In this document: in pieces, positions 1-6,392 of the stretch
How the letters are laid out: each line of letters begins with the position of its first letter
How positions within the stretch are numbered: the stretch's first letter is position 1
DNA from: Actinomycetota bacterium
GTDB lineage: Bacteria; Actinomycetota; Thermoleophilia; UBA2241
Direction of reading: 5' to 3'
Length of the DNA: 8,162 nucleotides
NCBI GenBank assembly: GCA_003158705.1
Contig: PMKX01000014.1
Span: forward strand, 1,364 to 9,525
The notes under the pieces: model-generated
What the model was told of the DNA's origin: nothing
The model's database searches: none
The model's input: only the letters and a program-made list of their open reading frames with translations
Program-made: the position numbers and the translations under genes

Positions 1-1512
1 TTCGACTACTGCTGCGTCCACGCCGCCATGACCGTGCGCGAACAGGGCTACGAGGCCATCATGATCAACTGCAATCCAGAGACGGTCTCCACCGACTACG
101 ACATCTCCGACCGCCTCTACTTCGAGCCTCTGACCTTGGAGGACGTGGCCGCCGTGGTCGCCAACGAGCGCCCTCTCGGGGTCATCGTGCAGTTCGGCGG
201 CCAAACGCCGCTCAAGCTTGCCGCCGCGCTGGCGGCCGCCGGCATCCCGCTGCTCGGCACGCCGCACGAGTCCATCCACCTGGCCGAAGACCGTGGCAGC
301 TTCGGCACGCTGCTGCAGGAGCTGGGCATCCGCTGCCCCGAGTATGGCGTCGCCTCGAGTGTCGACGAGGCTGCGGCCATCGGGGAGCGCATCGGCTACC
401 CGCTGCTGGTGCGACCCTCGTTCGTGCTCGGCGGCCGCGCGATGGAGATCGTCTACCATGCCGACGAACTACGCCACTACATGGGCACAGCCATCAGCGC
501 CAGCCCGGACCACCCGGTGCTCATCGACAAGTTCCTCGAGGATGCCATCGAGGTCGACGTGGACGCGGTCTCCGACGGCGAGAACGTGTACATAGGCGCC
601 ATCATGCAGCACGTCGAGGAGGCGGGCGTACACTCCGGCGATTCGTCGTGTGTCATCCCTTCGTTGTCTCTCGGCGAGGGCACCCTCGAGCAGGTGCGCA
701 AGCAGACCGCGACTCTGGCCATGGCGCTGGGCGTCAAGGGTCTGCTCAACGTCCAGTTCGCCTACCAGAACTACGAGCTCTACGTGCTGGAGGTCAATCC
801 GCGCGGCTCACGCACCGTGCCCTTCGTGAGCAAAGCCACCGGTGTGCAGCTGGCCAAGATAGCCACACGCGTCATCCTGGGCACGCCGCTGCGCGAGCTG
901 GGCCTGCCCGACCGACGTGTGCCCGAGCACGTCAGCGTCAAGGAAGCGGTCATGCCTTTCAACCGCTTTCCGGGCGCCGACACGCGCCTCGGTCCGGAGA
1001 TGAAGTCGACCGGCGAGGTCATGGGCATCGCCGACACGTTCCCGACCGCTTTCGGCAAGGCTCAGGTAGCGGCAGGCTCTCCGCTGCCGGTCGAGGGCAC
1101 GGTCTTCCTCTCGGTGTGCGACACCGACAAGTCGGCCGCCACCATCCTCGGACAGCGCCTCCACGGCCTCGGATTCAGGATCCTCGCCACACGCGGCACG
1201 GCACGAGCTCTGCAGAGCCTCGGTGTCCCCACGATCGAGGTCAACAAGGTCACCGAGGGCACACCGCACGTCGTCGACCTCATCGACGAAGGGCGGGTCG
1301 ACTTCGTCGTCAACACGCCCTTGGGTCGCGGGGCACGCAGCGACGGTCACGAGATCCGCAGCGCCGCCCTGCGACGCGGTGTGCCCTGTATCACCACGCT
1401 GGCGGGCGCCTCTGCGGCCGTGTCGGCCATAGAGGCAGCTCAGCGGCCGCGCGTCACCGTACGCTGCCTGCAGGACTTGCTCGCCCAGGACGCGGCGCAG
1501 GTGCCACGGTGA
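1..1512 (+). CDS. carB: Carbamoyl-phosphate synthase large subunit, C-terminal half (5' end cut by window)
   Basis: CarB makes carbamoyl phosphate from bicarbonate, ammonia supplied by the CarA glutaminase, and two ATP, feeding pyrimidine and arginine synthesis. The frame is open from base 1 and its first residues, FDYCCVHAA, match the conserved start of the second ATP-grasp half. About 560-580 N-terminal residues of a roughly 1,070-residue protein therefore lie upstream, and the first ATG (base 28) is internal. Visible are NCNPETVSTDYD (about residues 24-35), the nucleotide-binding RPSFVLGGRAMEIVY (from residue 138) and the metal-binding EVNPRGSRTVPFVSKA (from residue 264). This half is the one that phosphorylates carbamate. 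Residues about 368-490 form the MGS-like regulatory domain, with the TRGTA, VNKV and NTP stretches that bind UMP in the E. coli enzyme, so feedback inhibition by UMP is likely. The TGA stop overlaps the pyrK start. Identity is secure; the symbol rests on family similarity. Confidence 0.97.
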   Translation, partial: FDYCCVHAAMTVREQGYEAIMINCNPETVSTDYDISDRLYFEPLTLEDVAAVVANERPLGVIVQFGGQTPLKLAAALAAAGIPLLGTPHESIHLAEDRGSFGTLLQELGIRCPEYGVASSVDEAAAIGERIGYPLLVRPSFVLGGRAMEIVYHADELRHYMGTAISASPDHPVLIDKFLEDAIEVDVDAVSDGENVYIGAIMQHVEEAGVHSGDSSCVIPSLSLGEGTLEQVRKQTATLAMALGVKGLLNVQFAYQNYELYVLEVNPRGSRTVPFVSKATGVQLAKIATRVILGTPLRELGLPDRRVPEHVSVKEAVMPFNRFPGADTRLGPEMKSTGEVMGIADTFPTAFGKAQVAAGSPLPVEGTVFLSVCDTDKSAATILGQRLHGLGFRILATRGTARALQSLGVPTIEVNKVTEGTPHVVDLIDEGRVDFVVNTPLGRGARSDGHEIRSAALRRGVPCITTLAGASAAVSAIEAAQRPRVTVRCLQDLLAQDAAQVPR

Positions 1513-2297
1513 GCGCCGTCCCTGCCGGCAGCAGCATGGTCCAGAAAGCGGTGACCGTCGACTGCCGCGTCAGCGACGTGCGCCGCCACGGCACGTTTGC
1601 CGTGGTCTCGCTCGTGGCGCCGCATCTCGCGCGTCGCGCCGTTGCCGGCCAGTTCGTGATGGTCGCCGTGCCGAGAGGCGGCTTTGTCCTGCGGCGGCCG
1701 CTCTCGGTACATGCCGTGAGGGGAGACTCGATCGCCCTGCTCATCGAGGCGCGCGGCCACGGCAGCGCCGCGCTCGCCGCCGTGGACGTGGGGCAGACCC
1801 TGTCGCTGGCGGGGCCGCTGGGCACAGGCTTCGTCACAGAGGGTGTGCAGAGCGCCCTGCTCGTCGGCGGCGGCATCGGCGTGGCCCCGTTCCAGATGCT
1901 CGCCGAAAGGCTGGCGGCCGCGGGCAGCTACGTCACGGCCGCCTTCGGCTTTCGCGACCATCGGCAAGCGCGCGTGGCCGGTGCCTTCGACATCCCGCAG
2001 CTATGGGTGGCCACCGAGGACGGCTCGTTGGGCAGACGCGGCACCGCCGTCGAGCTGGCGGAGACACTTGCCGTGCAGCCTGGCACCGTCGTCTACGCCT
2101 GCGGCCCGTTGCCGATGATCGGCGCCGTGCAGCGCTGGGCCCAGAGCCACGAGCTCACCGGCCAAGCTTCGCTCGAGGCGCACATGGCCTGTGGCAGCGG
2201 CTCCTGCCATGGATGCGTGATCGAGACCACGGCAGGCTATCTGCGCGTCTGCAGCGAGGGTCCCGTGTTCGACCTGCGCATGGTCATCGCTCCATGA
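1509..2297 (+). CDS. pyrK: Dihydroorotate dehydrogenase electron-transfer subunit PyrK
   Basis: PyrK is the iron-sulfur flavoprotein that passes electrons from dihydroorotate oxidation in PyrD to NAD+. Its 262 residues fit the family length. The FAD-binding barrel carries RRPLS at residues 62-66 and GPLGTGF at 102-108. The NAD-binding lobe carries GGGIGVAP at 120-127 and YACGP at 196-200. The C-terminal [2Fe-2S] site has Cys228, Cys233, Cys236 and Cys248, giving the family spacing C-x4-C-x2-C-x11-C. The chosen start is the GTG that overlaps the carB stop as GTGA; AGGTG at 1499-1503 lies 5 nt before it. An ATG at 1536, with no clear ribosome-binding site, would shorten the protein by 9 residues. 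Position between carB and pyrD in the same operon supports the role. No key residue appears to be missing. Confidence 0.95.
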   Translation: MSAVPAGSSMVQKAVTVDCRVSDVRRHGTFAVVSLVAPHLARRAVAGQFVMVAVPRGGFVLRRPLSVHAVRGDSIALLIEARGHGSAALAAVDVGQTLSLAGPLGTGFVTEGVQSALLVGGGIGVAPFQMLAERLAAAGSYVTAAFGFRDHRQARVAGAFDIPQLWVATEDGSLGRRGTAVELAETLAVQPGTVVYACGPLPMIGAVQRWAQSHELTGQASLEAHMACGSGSCHGCVIETTAGYLRVCSEGPVFDLRMVIAP

Positions 2298-3307
2298 CGC
2301 TCCCTCAAACGCCTGACCAACACGGCAAGGGCGAGGTCGAGCTCGCGGTCTCTCTCGGTCCTTTGCGCCTGCGACACCCCGTCATCAATGCCTCCGGCAC
2401 GTTCGACCTGGGCGAGATGGAGGCGCACTACGAGCGAGACTTCGTGGCCGACTTCCCGTTCTCGGCGTATGTGCCCAAGACGGTCACGCTCGAGGCCCGC
2501 GCCGGCAACCCGCCGCCGCGCGTCAGCGAGACCGCCTGCGGCATGATCAACGCCATCGGGCTGGCCAATCCGGGGCTCCAGAGCTTTCTCAACAGCTTGC
2601 CCGCTCTGGCCAAGCTGCGCGAACCGGTCATCGTGAGCGTCGGCGGCAGCCAGCGTGAAGACTACGTAGCCGTCGTGGAGGCTCTCGAGAAGACGCTGGA
2701 CAGTGCCACAAAAGGCAGTGTGCCACAGGTCGCCGGCTACGAGCTCAACGTCTCCTGCCCTAACGTGCGCACGGGCTGCCTGGCGATCGGGACCGATCCG
2801 GCCGAGACGGCCGCCCTGGTCAGCGCGGTCCGGCCGCTCACCGCTCGCCTCCTCGTGGTCAAGCTCACGCCCAACGTCACCGACGTGGTGGTCGTGGCTC
2901 GGGCCGCGGTGGACGCCGGCGCCGACTGCCTCTCCCTGGTCAACACGTTCCGGGCGCTGGTAGTGGATTCGGTCACCCTGAAGCCATTTCTGGGCAACCG
3001 CACCGGCGGCCTCTGCGGCCCGGCCATCAAGCCCATCGCCCTGCGCCTGGTGCACGACGTGGCGGCGGCCCTGCCGGTGCCGGTGATCGGCATGGGCGGT
3101 ATCACGACCGGCCTGGACGCTCTCGAGTTCATCGCCTGCGGCGCCACGGCGGTGGCCATCGGGGCCGCCAACTTCGCCGCGGTCGACGCCGGCGAGCGCA
3201 TCGTCGCGGAGCTGGAAGCGGAGCTGCGAGCGCGCTGCCTGCCCAGCGTCAGCGCGGCGCGCGGCCTAGCCCTGCCGGGCTCGGCCCGCAGCGCCCGCGA
3301 CGCCTAG
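2294..3307 (+). CDS. pyrD: Dihydroorotate dehydrogenase catalytic subunit, class 1B
   Basis: This cytosolic FMN enzyme oxidises dihydroorotate to orotate in pyrimidine synthesis. In class 1B enzymes it works as a PyrD2-PyrK2 complex with NAD+ as acceptor, and the adjacent pyrK supports that class. Of 337 residues, conserved parts include NASGTF (32-37), Lys62 in PKTVT, INAIGLANPG (85-94), NVSCPN with the catalytic base Cys155, the FMN-phosphate segment GMGGI (266-270), and GGLCGPAIKP. A catalytic Cys, rather than the Ser of class 2, confirms class 1. Compared with typical family members there are about 12 extra N-terminal residues, a few extra residues before NVSCPN, and a C-terminal Ala/Arg/Ser-rich tail of about 20 residues. 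The ATG overlaps the pyrK stop as ATGA, and I see no Shine-Dalgarno, so translation is probably coupled to pyrK. A short GC-rich hairpin lies in its last codons. Confidence 0.95.
   Translation: MTLPQTPDQHGKGEVELAVSLGPLRLRHPVINASGTFDLGEMEAHYERDFVADFPFSAYVPKTVTLEARAGNPPPRVSETACGMINAIGLANPGLQSFLNSLPALAKLREPVIVSVGGSQREDYVAVVEALEKTLDSATKGSVPQVAGYELNVSCPNVRTGCLAIGTDPAETAALVSAVRPLTARLLVVKLTPNVTDVVVVARAAVDAGADCLSLVNTFRALVVDSVTLKPFLGNRTGGLCGPAIKPIALRLVHDVAAALPVPVIGMGGITTGLDALEFIACGATAVAIGAANFAAVDAGERIVAELEAELRARCLPSVSAARGLALPGSARSARDA
3272..3291 (+). terminator. GC-rich hairpin at the end of pyrD, possible terminator
   Basis: CTGC (3272-3275) and GGGC (3277-3280) can pair with GCCC (3284-3287) and GCAG (3288-3291), leaving one bulged C and a TCG loop. 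This gives 8 G/C-rich pairs ending 13 nt before the stop codon. No run of T follows, so a standard intrinsic terminator is not shown. The site precedes a promoter, so some termination or 3'-end processing here would make sense, but the stem could also be a by-product of GC-rich coding sequence. Confidence 0.25.
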
Positions 3308-3311
3308 CGCA

Positions 3312-3327
3312 GGTCTCGCAAAAGACC
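3312..3327 (+). other. Small hairpin after pyrD
   Basis: GGTCT (3312-3316) pairs with AGACC (3323-3327) around a six-base CGCAAA loop, starting 4 nt after the pyrD stop. Five pairs without a T-tract make a weak structure. It may help define the 3' end of the pyr transcript together with the hairpin inside the end of pyrD, or may mean nothing. Confidence 0.25.
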
Positions 3328-3361
3328 AGCTCGCGTGGCACTTTCCGGCACCGGTTGCTGT

Positions 3362-3390
3362 TGGACTGGCGGCCAACGTGCACGTATAAT
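3362..3390 (+). promoter_or_regulatory. Sigma-70/SigA-type promoter for mIHF-gmk-rpoZ-coaBC
   Basis: A perfect -10 hexamer, TATAAT (3385-3390), stands out in this GC-rich sequence. TGGACT (3362-3367) lies 17 bp upstream and matches the -35 consensus TTGACA at four of six positions. Only 8 bases separate the -10 box from the mIHF ATG, so the expected transcription start falls between about 3396 and 3399, on or next to the A of ATG. The mRNA should be leaderless or nearly so, which agrees with the lack of any Shine-Dalgarno before that ATG. The promoter lies in the only gap larger than 50 bp in the window and probably drives the housekeeping operon that follows. Confidence 0.75.
3376..3385. promoter_or_regulatory. 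10-bp perfect palindrome inside the mIHF promoter, possible operator
   Basis: ACGTGCACGT is its own reverse complement. It fills the end of the -35/-10 spacer and shares its last T with the -10 box. A dimeric regulator bound here would block RNA polymerase. A second small inverted repeat, TGGC-G-GCCA, lies just upstream at 3367-3375. Short palindromes also arise by chance, and no regulator is identified. Confidence 0.3.
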
Positions 3391-3398
3391 GGCTGCCG

Positions 3399-3731
3399 AT
3401 GTCCACCGCGGCCAAGCACTTCAACACGGCACCCGAGCGTTCGCTCGACCAGCGCATCGACGCTCTCCTGCGGGCCAACCACGTGCGGACTCAGCGCGCG
3501 GCCCTCAAGGCGGATCTCAAGCGCGGCAGCGTGAGCATCCGCTCCGTGTTGGCCTCACCGCCAGACTACTTGCTCACCGCGAAGATCGTCGACGTGCTCA
3601 TGGCGGCGCCCAAGTGCGGCCGCGTCAAGTCGGCGAGGATCATGGAGCAGTGCCGCGTGAGCCGCAGCAAGACGGTCGGCGGCTTGTCGCAACGTCAGCG
3701 CCGCGAGCTGCTCGCCTTCTTCGGAGGATAG
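3399..3731 (+). CDS. mihF: Actinobacterial integration host factor (mIHF family nucleoid protein)
   Basis: The protein (110 residues) resembles mycobacterial IHF, a sequence-tolerant DNA-binding and DNA-bending nucleoid protein unrelated in fold to the HU/IHF of E. coli. The diagnostic stretches are RAALKADLKRG (33-43), the helix-turn-helix-like region PKCGRVKSARIME (71-83), and GGLSQRQRRELLAFF (94-108), which align with PKVGKVKAQEIM and RGLGDRQRKALLEKF of the Mycobacterium tuberculosis protein. The basic residues fit DNA contact. The N-terminal 25 residues are less conserved. The ATG is chosen because the promoter places the transcript start on it. The last codons, GGAGGA before TAG, also form the Shine-Dalgarno of the gmk frame that follows. 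Location just before gmk and rpoZ is common for this family in Actinomycetota. Autoregulation is possible but not shown. Confidence 0.9.
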   Translation: MSTAAKHFNTAPERSLDQRIDALLRANHVRTQRAALKADLKRGSVSIRSVLASPPDYLLTAKIVDVLMAAPKCGRVKSARIMEQCRVSRSKTVGGLSQRQRRELLAFFGG

Positions 3732-3738
3732 CGCGATC
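3723..3738 (+). promoter_or_regulatory. Shine-Dalgarno and ATC start site of gmk
   Basis: GGAGG (3723-3727) lies inside the last two sense codons of mIHF. Eight bases later, at 3736-3738, is an in-frame ATC, exactly where the N-terminus of Gmk should begin. The gmk frame is open from 3661 but has no ATG, GTG or TTG between there and the P-loop. The mIHF stop (3729-3731) is four bases before the ATC, so ribosomes finishing mIHF could reinitiate here. Confidence 0.65.
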
Positions 3739-4296
3739 GGTTCGGTCTTCGTCATCGCGTCGCCGTCGGGCGGCGGGAAGGGGACCATCATCAGTCTACT
3801 GCTCGCGTCGCTAGACCACATCGTCTCGTCGGTGTCGGCGACGACGCGCAAGCCGCGAGACAGCGAGACGGACGCCGTCCACTACTACTTCTGGTCGCGA
3901 CAGCAGTTCGAGAACGCCGTCGCGCGCGGCGAGTTCATGGAGTGGGTAGAGTACAACCACGACCTCTACGGCACGTTGCGGTCAGAGGTCGAGAAGCAGC
4001 TGGATGCGGGCAACGATGTGGTGCTCGAGCTCGACGTCAACGGAGCGCGGGCGCTGCGGAAAGCCATTCCTGACTCAGTGAGCGTGTTCGTGGCGCCGCC
4101 CTCGATGGAAGAGCTGGGTCGTCGTCTGCGGGCCAGAGGCACGGACTCAGAGGCAGCCATCGCCAGCAGGCTACGCATCGCCGAGACGGAGATGGCAGCC
4201 GCCGCTGAGTTCGACCATATCGTCGTCAACGACACTGCCGAGCAGGCAGCGGCCGCAGTGGCCGCTCTGGTCTCGGCTCGACGCAAAGGAGCATAG
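3736..4296 (+). CDS. gmk: Guanylate kinase, apparent ATC start
   Basis: Gmk phosphorylates GMP to GDP with ATP and is needed for GTP, RNA and DNA synthesis. From the ATC the protein has 186 residues, normal for the family. Features in order are the P-loop SPSGGGKGT with Lys15, the GMP-binding SATTRKPR (34-41) with HYYF a little further on, EWVEYNHDLYGT, LELDVNGARAL with the conserved Asp, the lid segment RRLRARGTDSEAAIASRL, and FDHIVVND near the end. The start is the unusual point. The first conventional start (GTG at 3832) would remove the P-loop and about 32 residues, so it cannot yield an active kinase. An ATC 8 nt after GGAGG gives the expected N-terminus. Alternatives are an ATG-to-ATC sequencing error or a frameshift from mIHF. 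The TAG stop overlaps the rpoZ GTG by one base. Confidence 0.9.
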   Translation: MGSVFVIASPSGGGKGTIISLLLASLDHIVSSVSATTRKPRDSETDAVHYYFWSRQQFENAVARGEFMEWVEYNHDLYGTLRSEVEKQLDAGNDVVLELDVNGARALRKAIPDSVSVFVAPPSMEELGRRLRARGTDSEAAIASRLRIAETEMAAAAEFDHIVVNDTAEQAAAAVAALVSARRKGA

Positions 4297-4568
4297 TGGA
4301 CCATCCGCGCATCGACGAGTTGCTCGGCCATGCCGGCAACTCACGCTACGGCCTCGCGATGATCGCCGCCAAACGCGCCCGGCAGATCAGCAACTACTAC
4401 AACAGCCTTGGTGAAGGGTTCGCCATGGCCATGGGCGTGGGCGAGGAGTTCACGCCGCCGATGGTGACGTCGCGCAGCAGGAACCTGCTCACGATCTCGC
4501 TCGAAGAGATCGCTGAGGGCAAGATCGGCTACGAGTACAAGGACCAGGGTTCGTCCGGTGGCCGCTGA
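4296..4568 (+). CDS. rpoZ: DNA-directed RNA polymerase omega subunit
   Basis: Omega binds the beta' subunit and helps assemble and stabilise RNA polymerase. The 90-residue product begins with IDELL and contains the family core SRYGLAMIAAKRARQISNYYNSLGEG (16-41), including the KRARQI helix, then RNLLTISLEEIAEGKIGYEY near the C-terminus. This resembles actinobacterial omega, at the short end of the length range. The GTG start overlaps the gmk stop as TAGTG. AAAGGAG (4285-4291) lies 4 nt upstream, a somewhat short but workable spacing. The stop lies 11 bases inside coaBC. The order gmk-rpoZ-coaBC is found in many bacteria and supports the call. Confidence 0.95.
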   Translation: MDHPRIDELLGHAGNSRYGLAMIAAKRARQISNYYNSLGEGFAMAMGVGEEFTPPMVTSRSRNLLTISLEEIAEGKIGYEYKDQGSSGGR

Positions 4569-5793
4569 ACCACGCCCTGCTGCCGGCGACGGCACGGTGC
4601 AGACCGAACGCAGCGTCCTGGTGGGCGTCTGCGGCGGCATCGCCATCTACAAGTCTGTGGAGCTGGTGCGCAGCCTGGTGACGGAGGGCTTCACGCCCAC
4701 CGTGTTGCTTACCGAAGCTGCCGAACGGTTCGTCACACCGCTCACGTTCGCGGCGGTCTCCAAGTCCGCGGTGCTGCAAGACGAGACCGCCTGGCAAGCG
4801 AGCGGAGGCTGGTTCCAGCACATCGAGGCTGCCCGTGGCGCACAAGTGCTGTGCGTAGCGCCGGCTACCGCCAACACGCTCGCCAAGATGGCCGCGGGCA
4901 TGGCCGACAACCTGCTCACGGCCGTGTACTTGGCATTTCGCGGCCGCGTGGTCATAGCGCCGTCCATGAACTGGGCGATGTACGAACATCCGGCCACGCA
5001 AGACAACCTGCGCCGGCTCGCCGAACGCGGCGCCGACGTGCTGGACACGGGCAGCGGCGACCTGGCCTGTGGGGAAGAGGGCTCCGGGCGCATGGCCGAC
5101 CCCCAGACCATCCTGTCGGCTATCCGGCGCGCCTTCAACCAGAGTGCCGCCGGCCCGCTGACCGGACGCAAGGTGATCGTCACAGCCGGCGGCACACGCG
5201 AGCCAGTCGATGCCGTGCGTTATGTGGGCAATCGCTCCAGCGGCCGCATGGGCCGCGCACTGGCCGACGAAGCGCATCTGCGCGGCGCCGACGTGGTGCT
5301 CGTCACAACGGTGGACCGTGGCGAGACCGCCTACCGCACGGTGAGCGTCGAGAGTGCCGCAGACATGGCGGCCGCAGTGCACGCAGAGACTGCCACTGCC
5401 GACGTGCTGGTCATGGCGGCCGCGGTCGCCGACTTCACGCCCGGGACGCGTGTCGAAGGCAAGATCGAGCGCGGCGAGACTGAGACGCTGGGTCTGCAGC
5501 TCGTGCGCACGCAGGACATCCTCCTCGCCAGTGCGCGCCCCGGCCTTCTGCGCGTGGGGTTCGCGGCCGAGGCCGGCCCGCGTCTCGACAGAGCACGCGC
5601 CAAGTACGAGCAGAAGGGCGTCGATCTCCTGGTCTTCAACGACATCCTGGCGAGTGGCGTAGGCATCGGCTCGCTGGAGAACGAGATCACGATCATCTCC
5701 CCGGAGGGCGACGTGCATATCCCGCGCACCAGCAAGGCTGTCTGCGCCCGTGCCGTCATGACCGAGGTCGAGCGCATGCTCGCCTCGCACTAA
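4558..5793 (+). CDS. coaBC: Bifunctional phosphopantothenoylcysteine decarboxylase / phosphopantothenate-cysteine ligase
   Basis: This two-domain enzyme of coenzyme A synthesis joins cysteine to 4'-phosphopantothenate (CoaB) and decarboxylates the product to 4'-phosphopantetheine (CoaC). Of 411 residues, about 19-185 form the FMN-dependent CoaC domain. It shows GGIAIYKSVELVRSL, catalytic His88 in WFQHI, APATANT, the PSMNWAMY motif with Asn138, and the lid segment GDLACGEEGSGR with catalytic Cys171. Residues about 200-408 form CoaB, with TAGGTREPVDAVRYVGNRSSGRMG (Asn225 in NRSSG), AAAVADF, and Lys302 in EGKIER. All expected active-site residues are present, so both activities are likely intact. 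The GTG at 4558 overlaps rpoZ by 11 bases, with AGGG at 4546-4549 upstream. A GTG at 4597 would remove 13 non-conserved residues and has no obvious ribosome-binding site. The protein belongs to the mIHF-gmk-rpoZ operon. Confidence 0.95.
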   Translation: MAAEPRPAAGDGTVQTERSVLVGVCGGIAIYKSVELVRSLVTEGFTPTVLLTEAAERFVTPLTFAAVSKSAVLQDETAWQASGGWFQHIEAARGAQVLCVAPATANTLAKMAAGMADNLLTAVYLAFRGRVVIAPSMNWAMYEHPATQDNLRRLAERGADVLDTGSGDLACGEEGSGRMADPQTILSAIRRAFNQSAAGPLTGRKVIVTAGGTREPVDAVRYVGNRSSGRMGRALADEAHLRGADVVLVTTVDRGETAYRTVSVESAADMAAAVHAETATADVLVMAAAVADFTPGTRVEGKIERGETETLGLQLVRTQDILLASARPGLLRVGFAAEAGPRLDRARAKYEQKGVDLLVFNDILASGVGIGSLENEITIISPEGDVHIPRTSKAVCARAVMTEVERMLASH

Positions 5794-5834
5794 CGCCTCG
5801 GACACGGCGCACGCAAGCGAGCCAAAGGTCGTTC

Positions 5835-6392
5835 ATGCAGCCCTCGCGTGAACAGATCGTCGCCCTGGTTGGCGCCAACGTCGCCAACGAGCAGTTGCGC
5901 CGCCACATGTTGGCCACGGAGGCGATCATGCGCGCCCTGGCCGAGCACTGGCACGAGGATGCCGACGTCTGGGGTCTAGCCGGTCTGGCGCACGACGTCG
6001 ACGCCGAGCAGACTCAGCACGACTTCGCGATGCACGGCAAGCAGGGCGCGGCGCTGCTCACCGAACTCGGCGCGCCGGCCGCAGTGGCGCGTGCGGTCAT
6101 GGCCCACAATCCGGCCACCGGAGCTGCAGCGGAGACGCGCCTCGAGATCGCCTTGGCGTCTGCCGACCAGCTCACGGGGCTGATCACGGCGGCGTCACTG
6201 GTGCGCCCCGACAAGCACGTAGCCAACGTCGCCGTGAAGTCGGTCCGCAAGCGCTTCCGCGAGGGTGCGTTCGCGCGTGGCGTCGACCGCACGGCCATCG
6301 CGCGCTGCGAAGAGCTCGGCCTGCCGCTGGAGGAGTTCATGGGCATCGGCTTGGCGGCGATGCAGAGCATCGCCGCCGATCTCGGCCTGTGA
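5835..6392 (+). CDS. HD-domain putative metal-dependent phosphohydrolase
   Basis: The 185-residue protein belongs to the HD superfamily and looks like the small stand-alone type with a conserved RRHMLATEAIMRALA N-terminus. Candidate metal ligands are His24, the HD pair His53-Asp54 in GLAHDVD, His67 in MHGKQGA, His91 in MAHN and Asp111 in SADQLTG, enough for a one- or two-metal site. Nucleotides or phospho-signals are usual HD substrates, but the substrate of this subgroup is unknown to me. I see no signal peptide or membrane segment, so it is probably cytosolic. The ATG is preceded by AAAGGT (5824-5829) five bases upstream. It begins 41 bp after coaBC with no clear promoter or terminator between, so readthrough is likely. 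Its stop overlaps the TPR gene start by 4 bases, suggesting that the two act together. Confidence 0.85.
   Translation: MQPSREQIVALVGANVANEQLRRHMLATEAIMRALAEHWHEDADVWGLAGLAHDVDAEQTQHDFAMHGKQGAALLTELGAPAAVARAVMAHNPATGAAAETRLEIALASADQLTGLITAASLVRPDKHVANVAVKSVRKRFREGAFARGVDRTAIARCEELGLPLEEFMGIGLAAMQSIAADLGL

Noticed and set aside
2237..3055. Long minus-strand open frame opposite pyrD
   Set aside because: It has no recognisable domain and mirrors the codons of a clear PyrD; such frames are expected at this GC content.
3661..3736. Programmed frameshift joining mIHF to Gmk
   Set aside because: The frames differ by +1 and a GGAGGA lies just before the mIHF stop, which recalls prfB. But there is no slippery CTT-type codon, the SD-like bases abut the stop instead of leaving the usual gap, and mIHF ends at its normal C-terminus. 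ATC initiation is simpler.
3832..4296. GTG at 3832 as the start of guanylate kinase
   Set aside because: It would remove the ATP-binding P-loop and the first beta strand, which are encoded intact in the same frame directly upstream and preceded by a good ribosome-binding site.
4489..5805. Long open frame on the minus strand opposite coaBC (438 codons)
   Set aside because: Its composition is rich in His, Arg, Gly and Ala with no motif, while the plus strand encodes a complete CoaBC with all active-site residues.
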